Source of the DNA: Streptomyces diastatochromogenes
Lineage (GTDB): Bacteria; Actinomycetota; Actinomycetes; Streptomycetales; Streptomycetaceae
Direction of reading: 5' to 3'
Assembly: GCA_001418405.1 (NCBI GenBank)
Contig: LIQL01000062.1
Coordinates: 1-44,671 of the forward strand
Length of the DNA stretch: 44,671 bases
Below are positions 7,629-17,391 of this stretch, one piece after another. Position 1 is the first letter of the stretch; every line of letters starts with the position of its first letter. The notes under the pieces are model-generated. The model saw only the letters and a program-made list of their open reading frames with translations. It ran no database searches and was not told the origin of the DNA. The translations under genes were made by a program, and so were the position numbers.

Positions 7629-8051
7629 ATGAACGACACGGTTCAGGCAGAAGTGATCATGAGCTTCCTCGTCTCGGAGGAGCTCGCCTTCCGGATCCCG
7701 GTGGAGCTGGAATTCGACAGCGCCGATCCCTACGCCGTCCGGCTCACCTTCGATCTCCCCGGAGACGCGCCCGTGACCTGGGTGTTCGGCCGTGAGCTGT
7801 TGCTGGACGGGCTGACCCGGCCGGCGGGCGAGGGCGACGTCCGGGTCGAGCCGTCCGCCCCCGAGCACCTCAGCGACGTCTACATCAGCCTTCAAGTCGG
7901 CCCCGAGCGGGCGCTGTTCCGGGCCAGTGCGCCGCCGCTGATCGCCTTCCTGGACCGCACGGACCGGATCGTCCCGCTCGGCAAGGAGGAGGTCTGCGAC
8001 ACCCTGGAGGCCGCGCTCGACCGGATCCTCACGGAGGCTCCGGCCGGCTGA
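7629..8051 (+). CDS. ssgA: SsgA sporulation and cell-division activator
   Basis: This 140-residue SsgA-like protein contains MSFLVSEELAFRIPVELEF, DPYAVRLTF, APVTWVFGRELLLDGL and a late LIAFLDRTDRIVPLG, very close to S. coelicolor SsgA. SsgA-like proteins localise the division machinery; SsgA recruits SsgB, which positions FtsZ, and affects septation and spore-wall remodelling. Two starts are possible. ATG 7629 gives MNDTVQAEVIMSF, which aligns with the N-terminus of SsgB-type proteins. ATG 7659 gives the shorter form long used for SsgA. I prefer 7629. The C-terminal loop after VPLGKEEVC looks a few residues shorter than in S. coelicolor. A hairpin surrounds the stop codon. Confidence 0.95.
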   Translation: MNDTVQAEVIMSFLVSEELAFRIPVELEFDSADPYAVRLTFDLPGDAPVTWVFGRELLLDGLTRPAGEGDVRVEPSAPEHLSDVYISLQVGPERALFRASAPPLIAFLDRTDRIVPLGKEEVCDTLEAALDRILTEAPAG

Positions 8052-8061
8052 GCCGCCGGCC
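8042..8061 (+). terminator. Hairpin spanning the ssgA stop codon
   Basis: GGCCGGC (8042-8048) pairs perfectly with GCCGGCC (8055-8061). The TGA stop is in the loop. It is a likely transcript end between ssgA and the convergent YibE/F gene. Confidence 0.5.
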
Positions 8062-8184
8062 CCGGCCCCTCTCCACTGTTCCCCTGCCCTCGCAGCCCGG
8101 CTGTCGGCCGCCCCCGCCCTGTTGCGCCCCGTCCGTCACCCGCACCGTCCCCTCGCACCGGCCGGCCCCGTGGCCCGCCCGCCG

Positions 8185-9522
8185 TCAGTGCTTCCGGCGC
8201 CGTCCGCGCGCCGCGCGTCGCCCACCGCGTCCACCGACGGCCGCCGTCCGCCCCGACCCGTCCGGCGCCGGTCGGTCCGCCGAGACCACCAGAGCCGCCA
8301 GCAGCGTGGTCACCGGCACCGACGCGACCAGCCCGATGCTGCCCACCAGGGTGCGGACGATCTCCTCCGCGACGACTTCGCTGCCGGCGACCCGCCCCAC
8401 ACTGCTCTGCGCGATCGAGAACAGCAGGAGCAGCGGGAGCGCGGCGCCCGCGTAGGCCATGACGAGCGTGTTCACCACCGAGGCGATGTGGTCCCGCCCG
8501 ATCCGCATCGCCGCGCCGTACAGCTTGCGCCAACCCGCCGTCGGATCGGCCTCCTTGAGCTCCCAGACCGCGGCCGTCTGCGTCACCGTCACGTCGTCGA
8601 GCACCCCCAGCGAACCGATGATGATCCCCGCCAGCAGCAGACCGCGGATCTCGATGTTCGGGTACAGCCCGTGCACCAGCCCGGTGGTGTCGTCCGTGTT
8701 GCCGGTCAGCAGCGCCCAGTGGGTGAAGATCGAGCCCAACAGCGCGATGAGGAGGAGCGAGGCGAGGGTGCCGAGCACCGCCACCGACGTGCGGGCCGTC
8801 AGGCCGTGGCACAGGTAGAGCGCGATCAGCATGATCGCGCTGCCGCCGACCACCGCCACCACCAGCGGATCGGAGCCCTGGAGGATCGCCGGCAGGATGA
8901 ACAGGGTCAACAGGCCGAAGCTGGCCGTCAGCGCCACCAGCGCGAGCACTCCGCGCAGCCGCCCGATGATCACCACCGCGAAGGCGAAGATCGCTGCCAG
9001 TACCCACATCGGCACCGTGCGGTCGACGTCGGTCACCGCGTACTGAAGCTCCCTCGGAGCCTTGGGGGAGTAGGAGACGATGACGTCCTGTCCGGGCGTG
9101 TAGTGCCGTGGGGCGTCCGGCGTCACCACCGTCTGGAAGGTCCGGCCGGTGTTCTCCCCCGTGGTGACCTTGATCGTCGCCTGTTCGCAGGGCTTGCTGC
9201 GGGACGCTCCGCCGGCCGGTGGCTGGCCCCCGGGCGTGGTGGGCTGCGGCTGCTGCTCGGCGTGCACCGCCGCGCAGTCCACCTCCTCGACCTTGGTGAC
9301 CCGGGCCTTCTCGGTGGGCTGGTCGAAGCCCACACCGGATGGTTTGTGAGGCGGCGCGCCACCGGGCCAGAGGACGAGCAGACCGACCGCCACCGCGGCC
9401 GCGAACGGGATCAGGACGGCGGCGATGACCTTGCGCAGATGGCGGGACACCGGTGCGGCCGGCCCGTGGCCGTGCGCGTGCGCATGGCCGGCGGTGGCGT
9501 GCTGGGTTTCGGGAGGGCTCAC
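8185..9522 (-). CDS. YibE/F family multi-pass membrane protein
   Basis: This 445-residue protein has one N-terminal membrane segment (about residues 33-50). An extracellular region of about 100 residues follows, with two cysteines and a TGENTGRTF motif. At least seven further membrane helices (about 165-420) contain PNIEIRGLLLAGIIIGSLGVLDDVTVTQ, the hallmark of YibE/F proteins. The N-terminus is His-rich (HAHAHGHG), which could bind metal, and the tail is basic (GRRAARGRRRKH). The GTG at 9522 is preferred because the longer frame to 9600 has no conserved sequence and would run into the thiC leader. The molecular function is unknown; a transport or permease role is often suggested. It is divergent from thiC. 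Confidence 0.88.
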   Translation of the reverse strand: MSPPETQHATAGHAHAHGHGPAAPVSRHLRKVIAAVLIPFAAAVAVGLLVLWPGGAPPHKPSGVGFDQPTEKARVTKVEEVDCAAVHAEQQPQPTTPGGQPPAGGASRSKPCEQATIKVTTGENTGRTFQTVVTPDAPRHYTPGQDVIVSYSPKAPRELQYAVTDVDRTVPMWVLAAIFAFAVVIIGRLRGVLALVALTASFGLLTLFILPAILQGSDPLVVAVVGGSAIMLIALYLCHGLTARTSVAVLGTLASLLLIALLGSIFTHWALLTGNTDDTTGLVHGLYPNIEIRGLLLAGIIIGSLGVLDDVTVTQTAAVWELKEADPTAGWRKLYGAAMRIGRDHIASVVNTLVMAYAGAALPLLLLFSIAQSSVGRVAGSEVVAEEIVRTLVGSIGLVASVPVTTLLAALVVSADRPAPDGSGRTAAVGGRGGRRAARGRRRKH

Positions 9523-9555
9523 AGCCCGATCATTGCAAGAAGCCGTGGGCCCCCT

Positions 9556-9584
9556 GTTCACACCGATGCCTCGGCCGCTACCGT
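9556..9584 (+). promoter_or_regulatory. Candidate thiC promoter
   Basis: GTTCAC at 9556-9561 and TACCGT at 9579-9584 are 17 bp apart, placing a transcription start about 15 bp before the riboswitch P1 stem. The -35 match is weak. Confidence 0.35.
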
Positions 9585-9607
9585 GGTGGCACCTTTGCAA
9601 TCGCGGG

Positions 9608-11528
<1,921 letters not shown>

Positions 11529-11548
11529 GCCGACGGGACCGACCGGGA

Positions 11549-11587
11549 ACGGCCCGAAGACGTGCGTCGCGTGCGTCTTCGGGCCGT
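11549..11587 (+). terminator. thiC terminator hairpin
   Basis: A perfect 14-bp inverted repeat (11549-11562 with 11574-11587) encloses an 11-nt loop, 20 bp after the thiC stop and 61 bp from the end of the convergent membrane-protein gene. It may serve both directions. Confidence 0.75.
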
Positions 11588-11648
11588 CCGCCCGTTCGTC
11601 GACGCGGCCGGGCTCCGCGGGGCACCACCGCGGGCGTCCGCGCGGCAG

Positions 11649-12530
11649 CTACTCCGGCCGGTGTTCGGGCCCCCCGTAGTCGGGGCTGGTGAAGTCCGGG
11701 CTGGAGTAGCGGGGGCGGGACCAGGAGGCGTCGGTGTCGCGGCTGCTGAAGCGGGGACGGGTGTAGCCGAGCGTGGGGGTGCGGCGCTCCTCGGTCGGCG
11801 CGGGGCGGGGCACGTACCGGACCGGATCGTCCTCGGGGTCGGCCGCGGGATCGGCCAGCGCCTCGCGCAGGAAGGGCAGCAACCCGCGGTCCAGGAGGGC
11901 CTGCCGCCAGGCGTCGTGGGCGCTGTCCAGCGCGGCGGCCCGCTCCTCGACCGCCGTGTCCCGGGCCGTGCCGTTGCGCAGCGCGGTGACGACCACGCAG
12001 CCCATGGCGATTAGTGCCCCGGCGGCGGCCAGCCCCGCGAAGACCCAGCCGACGCTGACCAGGGGCCGGGAGACGGCCGGGTCCGGGTCGACGGCGCGCA
12101 GCGCGTAGCCGATGACGAGGAAGAGGACGGCCGCGATGCCGGCGAGCACCGGCACGAGGACGGTGGCCATCGCGGCGAGCCCGAATCCGGCAGCATCGGA
12201 CTCCGGCTCGTCGTCCGCGGTGGCCGGTCCGGTGCGTTCGCCAGAGGTCTGGTCCGCCGACGGACCGCCACCTCCGGCGCCGGACGCGGCGGTCGACGGG
12301 GCGCGCAGCTCGGTTCGCAGCTGTATGAAGCGTTCGTATTCGGCCGTCGCGCAGGCGGCGATCGCGCTGGTCGCGCTGAGCGCCATCATGCGCAACTGCT
12401 CGCTGCTGAGCCGGTTTCCGGCGGCAGCGGCGAGATCGTCCGGGCGGTTTTCGGCGGTGCGCAGCGCCTCATCAAGGATCCGCGCGAATTCCGCGCGGTC
12501 CTCGTTCAGCAGGTGCGGAGCGCTGTTCAT
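11649..12530 (-). CDS. Actinobacterial membrane protein of unknown function
   Basis: This 293-residue protein is not assigned to a functional family. Residues 1-80 are polar and helical (MNSAPHLLNEDRAEFARILDEALRTAE), followed by a Gly/Ser-rich linker. Two membrane helices lie at about 118-143 and 157-182. A helical cytoplasmic region follows, and the tail is rich in Tyr, Ser, Arg and Pro with repeated RPRYSS or SPDF-like units. The ATG at 12530 is clear. It lies downstream of the metallophosphoesterase gene on the same strand after 210 bp. The repetitive Tyr/Ser/Pro tail could be a phosphorylation or interaction region, which is inference. Confidence 0.75.
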   Translation of the reverse strand: MNSAPHLLNEDRAEFARILDEALRTAENRPDDLAAAAGNRLSSEQLRMMALSATSAIAACATAEYERFIQLRTELRAPSTAASGAGGGGPSADQTSGERTGPATADDEPESDAAGFGLAAMATVLVPVLAGIAAVLFLVIGYALRAVDPDPAVSRPLVSVGWVFAGLAAAGALIAMGCVVVTALRNGTARDTAVEERAAALDSAHDAWRQALLDRGLLPFLREALADPAADPEDDPVRYVPRPAPTEERRTPTLGYTRPRFSSRDTDASWSRPRYSSPDFTSPDYGGPEHRPE

Positions 12531-12740
12531 GTGGATCCCCCGAAGCTCCGTAGGGCCGTACGGGCCGGCCGGGGGCCGTGCGCCGGGCGGAAACGGAGGA
12601 GAGCCTGCTACGGATAGACCGATGGTAGAGCGCCGCCGGCGCGGGGTGACAGAGAGTTTGCGGAATTTGCCTGATGCCGCGACCGATTCCCGTCCTATCT
12701 GATAACAGGTCGGGACGGCATCGGACCGTCGGAGGAACCG

Positions 12741-13823
12741 TCAGCCCGCCAACGGGAGTTGGCAGACCAGCAGCTTTCCGGCCATCGTGACACCGCCGTC
12801 CATCGCGATGGCCAGACCGTCCGCGTAGACGTGCGGGCCGTCCACGGCGACGCCGTCGTCCTCGCCGTCCTCCGCGCCGACCTCGCCCAGCAGGTACGGG
12901 ATCGGGCTGTGGCCGTGCACGACGCGGTTGCCGCCGTAGGCGTCGAGCAGTTCGCGCACGGCCTGCGCGCCGGCCTCGTCGCGGAAGGCGAACCGCTTGG
13001 TGAACTTGCGGAAGAGGTCCCAGACTTCGTCGGCGTCGCTGCGCGTCAGCACGTCGTGGACGGTGTCGTTGACCTCCTCGATCGACGCGCCGTATTCGAG
13101 GTAGGCGGTGGTGTCGGAGTGCACGAGCAGGTGCCCGTCCTCCTCCATCACGGCGTCCAGGCGGGCCATCCACTGGAGGTGGTGGTCCTCCAGGCGGTCC
13201 ATGTCGTTCTTCTGGCCGCCGTTGAGCAGCCACGCCGCCTGGAAGGAGGCGGTGCCGGCGCCGGACTGCACGGGCGTGTCGCCGAACCGCTTGGCGCCCA
13301 GCAGCAACAGCTCGTGGTTGCCCATCAGGGCCTTGCAGTAGCCGCCGGCCGCCGCGGCCTCGGCGGAGAGCTGCATGACCAGGTCGATGACGCCGATGCC
13401 GTCCGGACCGCGGTCGGTGAAGTCGCCGAGGAACCAGAGCCGGGCGGTGCCGGCGGCCCATGTGCCGTCGGCGTCGATCAGCCCCTCGGCCTCCAGCGCG
13501 GCGCGCAGCTCGTCGTAGTAGCCGTGCACGTCGCCGACGACGTACAGCGGGCCCAGGCCCTCCGGTGCGGCGGCCGGCTCCTGCGCCGCCAGCACGGACG
13601 GGTGGTCGATGAGGGTGTCCGTGCGCGTGATGACCGGCAGGTCGCGGGCGGTCGGGGTGTACTCCTCGGGCATCTGCACCGGAGGCGCGGTGGGCGGCGC
13701 GACCGGGGGTGCGGCCGGCGCCTGGAGCGGTTGCCCGGCGGGTGCCGGGGGCGGCGGAACGGACTCCGGAGGTTGTGCCCCCATGGTCCACACCATGGGT
13801 CCCTGACTGGCCCCCTGAGTCAT
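12741..13823 (-). CDS. Calcineurin-like metallophosphoesterase (Ser/Thr phosphatase type) with Pro-rich N-terminus
   Basis: This 360-residue protein carries the PPP-family metal motifs in order: GDVHGYYDEL (Asp98, His100), GDFTDRGPDG (Asp134) and GNHELLLLG (Asn169, His170). A later VVHGHSPIPYLLGE completes the set. It should bind two metals and hydrolyse phosphoesters, possibly protein phosphoserine/threonine or dinucleotide substrates. Residues 15-60 are a Pro/Ala-rich disordered leader. The ATG at 13823 is chosen because GGAGGGG lies just upstream on the minus strand; the frame to 13949 adds 42 unconserved residues. The downstream membrane-protein gene could be co-transcribed, but the gap is 210 bp. 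Confidence 0.9.
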   Translation of the reverse strand: MTQGASQGPMVWTMGAQPPESVPPPPAPAGQPLQAPAAPPVAPPTAPPVQMPEEYTPTARDLPVITRTDTLIDHPSVLAAQEPAAAPEGLGPLYVVGDVHGYYDELRAALEAEGLIDADGTWAAGTARLWFLGDFTDRGPDGIGVIDLVMQLSAEAAAAGGYCKALMGNHELLLLGAKRFGDTPVQSGAGTASFQAAWLLNGGQKNDMDRLEDHHLQWMARLDAVMEEDGHLLVHSDTTAYLEYGASIEEVNDTVHDVLTRSDADEVWDLFRKFTKRFAFRDEAGAQAVRELLDAYGGNRVVHGHSPIPYLLGEVGAEDGEDDGVAVDGPHVYADGLAIAMDGGVTMAGKLLVCQLPLAG

Positions 13824-14064
13824 CGACCCCTCCACCGTTGCGCCGCCGTGCACCTCTCGGACCTTTGCCTGGTCGACGGCGGTCCGCGGTGTCGTGCGCC
13901 CATCATAGGAACGCCGCTTGCGGGTTGTGACGCACCCGGGGGTGATCAATCCTGCGAAGCCCGGCGTTCGCGATGGATTTCTCCCGGGATCAGCCCGTTT
14001 TTTCCTCGGCGGAGCGGGCGCCCGGAGCTCGCCGGGGCGCCTGGCCCGTCGTGCCGGGGCGCGC

Positions 14065-15165
14065 TCAGTCGCCGGCCGGGCCCCGCGGCGGGCTGACCGT
14101 CGTCCTCGGGGAGCGGCGTTGCGAGGAGGTGCGCACGATCAGATCGGTCGGTATCACCTGCTCGACCGGGCACGTGCTGTCGAGCCCCTCGATGGCGTCG
14201 ATCAGGATCTGGACCACGGCGGTGCCGATGCGCCGCGGTTTGAGCGAGAGCGTCGTGATCGGCGGCTCGGTGGTGGCGTAGACGGTGGACTCGCTGCAGC
14301 ACACCAGCAGCAGGTCGTCCGGTACCCGCAGTCCGTAGCGGCGGGCCGCGGCGAGCAGGTCGGTGCCGTTGGGGTCGAAGAGCCCGTAGACCGCGTCCGG
14401 CCGGTCCGGGCGGGCCAGCAGCCGGTCCGCGGCCACGGCGCCCGCCCGCGGGTCGTACGCGGGGTACGACTCGTAGACCGGGTCCTGACCGACCCGCTCG
14501 CACCAGTTCAGGTAGGCGGTGGTCGACAGCCGGGTGTAGGTGTCGGTGGTGGTGCCCGTGAGCAGTCCGATGCGGCGGGCGCCGGCCTCGGCGAGGTGGT
14601 CGAGCAGGCCGAGGACGGCCGCCTCGTGGTCGTTGTCGACCCAGCCGGTGACCGGGATGGTGCCGCCGGGGCGTCCGTCGGAGACGACCGGGATGCCGTG
14701 CCGGACGAGTTCGGTCAGGACCGGGTCGCCGTCGGCCGGGTCGATGACGACGGTGCCGTCGAGGGCGACGTTGGACCAGACGTCGTGCCGGGAGGTCGCG
14801 GGCAGGATGACCAGGGCGTAGCCGCGGGCCAGCGCGGCGGAGGTGGCGGCTCTGGCCATCTCCGCGAAGTACGCGAACTCGGTGAAGGTGAAAGGTTCAT
14901 CCCCGTAGGTGGTCACGGTCAGGCCGATGAGGCCCGACTTGCCGGTACGGAGCGTGCGGGCGGCCGCGGACGGGCGGTAGCCCAGCCGGTCGGCCACCTC
15001 GCGGACGTGGCTACGGGTGGCATCCGGAAGCCGGCCCTTGCCGTTGAGCGCGTCGGAGACAGTCGTGATCGATACACCGGCTGCGGCGGCCACGTCCCGG
15101 ATGCCCGCGCGTCCCAGTCGGCGACCGGACGACCGGCCCACCTGGTGCTTCCCTGCTGCTGTCAT
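14065..15165 (-). CDS. LacI family transcriptional regulator
   Basis: This 366-residue repressor has an N-terminal LacI helix-turn-helix (about residues 21-75: IRDVAAAAGVSITTVSDALNGKGRLPDATRSHV), followed by a sugar-binding-like effector domain. The ATG at 15165 begins MTAAGKHQVG. An upstream frame to 15411 has no conserved sequence. A TACTAT -10-like hexamer lies 9 nt before the start and no Shine-Dalgarno is visible, so the mRNA may be leaderless or nearly so. No sugar transport or catabolic genes are adjacent. The target is therefore unknown and could be remote or the divergent aminotransferase region. Confidence 0.93.
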   Translation of the reverse strand: MTAAGKHQVGRSSGRRLGRAGIRDVAAAAGVSITTVSDALNGKGRLPDATRSHVREVADRLGYRPSAAARTLRTGKSGLIGLTVTTYGDEPFTFTEFAYFAEMARAATSAALARGYALVILPATSRHDVWSNVALDGTVVIDPADGDPVLTELVRHGIPVVSDGRPGGTIPVTGWVDNDHEAAVLGLLDHLAEAGARRIGLLTGTTTDTYTRLSTTAYLNWCERVGQDPVYESYPAYDPRAGAVAADRLLARPDRPDAVYGLFDPNGTDLLAAARRYGLRVPDDLLLVCCSESTVYATTEPPITTLSLKPRRIGTAVVQILIDAIEGLDSTCPVEQVIPTDLIVRTSSQRRSPRTTVSPPRGPAGD

Positions 15166-15585
15166 GGCGAGCCGATAGTAGGGCTCGCTACGGCCATTCG
15201 CGGGTGACCGCCGACGGCCGCAAGAAGGCACGTTTCTGCACGGTGATGTTCCGTCAGTTGCCTTGTAATTGAAGGAACTTGCCGGCTCTGATGAGTCTAT
15301 GGGGGGAGTGGCGAGTGGTCTGCCTGGCGATATGCCCAGGTCTCGAAGAGGTCTCAAGTCACCTTGACGAGGGACGCGCGCCACGGAGTGAGCCACCGGC
15401 GCGCGCTGCATCGCTTAGCGCTCCCCTTCGGATGCACGCCCGGCGCTCGCCACGGCGGAGCCCGCGGGAAGGCCCGTGGGAGCGCCCGCGGGAGGGCCGT
15501 CGCATCAGGGCCTGACGCCGGACGGGGCAATCCTCATAAGGTGTGCAGTATTGGAGTCGAGAGGGATGGTTGAGGAGGACCTGCG
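15166..15585. other. 420-bp divergent intergenic region
   Basis: The region lies between the LacI gene and the hisC-like gene. It contains the LacI promoter candidate (TACTAT at 15175-15180 on the minus strand) and several GC-rich inverted stretches around 15380-15500. No gene is supported. A seven-residue mini-frame at 15566-15589 overlaps the next start. Confidence 0.55.
15175..15180 (-). promoter_or_regulatory. -10-like TACTAT before the LacI gene
   Basis: The hexamer lies 9 nt upstream of the ATG on the minus strand, placing transcription start at or very near the start codon. No -35 match is clear. Confidence 0.35.
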
Positions 15586-16665
15586 GTGAGCGAGAAGACC
15601 CCGAGGCTGCGTGCTGCGCTGGACGGCATCCCCACCTACAAGCCGGGGCGGCCGGCGGCGGCCGGCGGTCCGGTCGCCTACAAGCTGTCCTCCAACGAGA
15701 ACCCCTACCCGCCGCTGCCGGGCGTCCTGGAGAGTGCGGTGGCGGCCGCCGGGTCGTTCAACCGTTACCCGGACATGGCGTGCACCGGCCTGATGGCGGA
15801 GTTGGCCGACCGGTTCTCGGTGCCGGTGGACCACCTGGCGACCGGCACCGGATCCGTGGGCGTGGCCCAGCAGCTGGTCCAGTCGACGGCCGGTCCCGGG
15901 GACGAAGTGATCTACGCCTGGCGGTCGTTCGAGGCGTACCCGATCGTCACCCAGGTCTCCGGTGCGACGCCGGTGCAGGTGCCGCTGACCTCCGGTGAGG
16001 TGCACGATCTGGACGCGATGCTGGCGGCGATCACCGAGCGGACCCGGTTGATCTTCGTCTGCAACCCCAACAACCCCACCGGCACCGTCGTGCGCCGTGC
16101 GGAGCTGGAGTCCTTCCTGGACCGGGTGCCGGACGACGTGCTGGTGGTGCTGGACGAGGCGTACCGCGAGTTCATCCGCGACGCGGACGTGCCGGACGGG
16201 ATCGAGCTCTACCGCGACCGCCCCAACGTGTGCGTGCTGCGCACCTTCTCCAAGGCGTACGGCCTGGCGGGGCTGCGGGTGGGCTTCGCGGTGGCGCACC
16301 CGGAGGTGGCCGCGGCGCTGCGCAAGACGGCGGTGCCGTTCGGCGTCAGCCAGCTCGCGCAGGAGGCGGCGGTGGCGTCGCTGCGCAGCGAGGCGGCGCT
16401 GCTGGAGCGGGTCGACGCGCTGGTCGTCGAGCGGACGCGGGTGTACGACGCGTTGGTGGCGCAGGGTTGGACCGTCCCGGCGTCGGAGGCGAACTTCGTC
16501 TGGCTGCGGTTGGGTGACCGGACCACCGCGTTCGCCGAGGCGTGCGAGCGGGCCGGGGTGGTCGTGCGGCCGTTCGCGGGCGAGGGCGTGCGCGTGACGA
16601 TCGGCGAGGAGCCGGCGATGGACCTGTTCCTGGAGGCGGCGGCGGAGTTCCGCAAGGTTCTGTAG
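15586..16665 (+). CDS. hisC: Histidinol-phosphate aminotransferase-like PLP enzyme
   Basis: This 359-residue fold-type I aminotransferase has [15 protein letters not shown] near the N-terminus, [21 protein letters not shown] and the PLP-lysine motif [14 protein letters not shown] (Lys223). These match HisC-type enzymes, which transfer the amino group in histidine biosynthesis. It stands alone, away from a his operon. It may therefore be the second HisC copy common in Streptomyces or an aromatic/phenylalanine aminotransferase, which share these motifs. The GTG at 15586 follows a strong GAGGAGG at about 15572-15578. It ends at a hairpin shared with the convergent cyclophilin-fold gene. Confidence 0.88.
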   Translation: MSEKTPRLRAALDGIPTYKPGRPAAAGGPVAYKLSSNENPYPPLPGVLESAVAAAGSFNRYPDMACTGLMAELADRFSVPVDHLATGTGSVGVAQQLVQSTAGPGDEVIYAWRSFEAYPIVTQVSGATPVQVPLTSGEVHDLDAMLAAITERTRLIFVCNPNNPTGTVVRRAELESFLDRVPDDVLVVLDEAYREFIRDADVPDGIELYRDRPNVCVLRTFSKAYGLAGLRVGFAVAHPEVAAALRKTAVPFGVSQLAQEAAVASLRSEAALLERVDALVVERTRVYDALVAQGWTVPASEANFVWLRLGDRTTAFAEACERAGVVVRPFAGEGVRVTIGEEPAMDLFLEAAAEFRKVL

Positions 16666-16717
16666 CCGTCTTCCGGTCCGTCGGCGGCGTGCTGCCGTCA
16701 GGCGGGCGGTGCGTTCC

Positions 16718-16750
16718 GAGGCCGTGGGTCCCTGTCCGACCCGCGGCCTC
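16718..16750. terminator. Bidirectional hairpin between hisC-like and cyclophilin-fold genes
   Basis: Arms 16718-16729 and 16739-16750 pair over 12 bp with one wobble and enclose a 9-nt loop. It lies between two convergent stops. Confidence 0.7.
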
Positions 16751-16764
16751 CGGCGTGTGCGGCC

Positions 16765-17133
16765 TCAGGCCTTCTGGACGTGGATGGCGTCGCCGCTGCG
16801 GACGGTGGCCAGTGCGCGCGGGTCGCCGTCGATGCGGCCCAGGACGTTGCAGGGGGAGGCGAGCCGGGACTCGTCGCCGCGGGATATCGGGGTCGGCCCG
16901 TAGGGGAGCGCGAGGGCGTTGCCCTCGGTCCAGAAGGCGACCGTGCCGGGGTCGACGACCTGGCGGGCGTCGGACTCCAGGGCGGGGGTGAGCCCGGTGT
17001 CGAAGTAGACCTCCTCGCCCCAGGTGTTCGCCGTGCCGTGGAGCGGCAGGGCGGCGAGGAGCGCGGTGGCGGTCGGGGTGTCGTCGAGGGTGGCGGTCAC
17101 GTGCCCGGCGGGCCAGGAGATGCGGATCTTCAT
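16765..17133 (-). CDS. TM1367-type cyclophilin-like fold protein (DUF369)
   Basis: This 122-residue protein matches the small cyclophilin-fold family typified by Thermotoga TM1367. Shared features are an N-terminal strand MKIRISWPAGHV, NTWGEEVYFDT, a GTVAFWTEGNALALPYGPTPIS stretch and a late NVLGRIDGD. The catalytic arginine set of true prolyl isomerases is not evident, so activity is uncertain. The ATG at 17133 is the family-like start; a frame to 17193 would cross the operator-like palindrome upstream. Only 9 bp separate that perfect palindrome from the start, suggesting tight repression by an unidentified regulator. Confidence 0.85.
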   Translation of the reverse strand: MKIRISWPAGHVTATLDDTPTATALLAALPLHGTANTWGEEVYFDTGLTPALESDARQVVDPGTVAFWTEGNALALPYGPTPISRGDESRLASPCNVLGRIDGDPRALATVRSGDAIHVQKA

Positions 17134-17142
17134 GGCGACGAA

Positions 17143-17159
17143 TTCAACAATATGTTGAA
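17143..17159. promoter_or_regulatory. Perfect operator-like palindrome TTCAACA-ATA-TGTTGAA
   Basis: Seven-base arms match perfectly around ATA, immediately upstream of the cyclophilin-fold gene and at the distal end of the cydA upstream region. The AT-rich, short-spacer form resembles operators of GntR-type regulators, but the binding protein is unknown. Confidence 0.6.
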
Positions 17160-17220
17160 GCCGCGCGGAAGAGCGTGGACATAACCTCGGCATAAACGTT
17201 CACGGGCCATGGATTCGAGC

Positions 17221-17234
17221 GTGACCGCAGTCAC
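17221..17234. promoter_or_regulatory. Crp/Fnr-like site in the cydA upstream region
   Basis: GTGACCGCAGTCAC fits GTGA-N6-TCAC, the pattern bound by Crp-type regulators in actinobacteria. It lies 50 bp upstream of the Rex operator. Confidence 0.5.
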
Positions 17235-17284
17235 GTACCCCCCTTCCCCAAGGTGGGAGGCGCATGGGTAATAATGCTTGTGAA

Positions 17285-17300
17285 TGTGAACGCGTTCACA
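17285..17300. promoter_or_regulatory. Rex operator of the cyd locus
   Basis: TGTGAACGCGTTCACA is a perfect 16-bp palindrome identical to the Rex operator known upstream of cydA in S. coelicolor. Rex is an NADH/NAD+-sensing repressor. TAATAAT at 17269-17275 just upstream is a plausible -10 element, so bound Rex would cover the transcription start. A second pair of arms, GCTTGTGAA (17276-17284) and TTCACAAGC (17295-17303), is nested around it. Confidence 0.92.
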
Positions 17301-17391
17301 AGCTCACGTCCCGATGTGTGGCGCCTCGCGCGCCGCAAAAGGGACATACCTGCCGTGAAGCGGCGATGCAAGGACGTAAGGAGGTCGCGAC

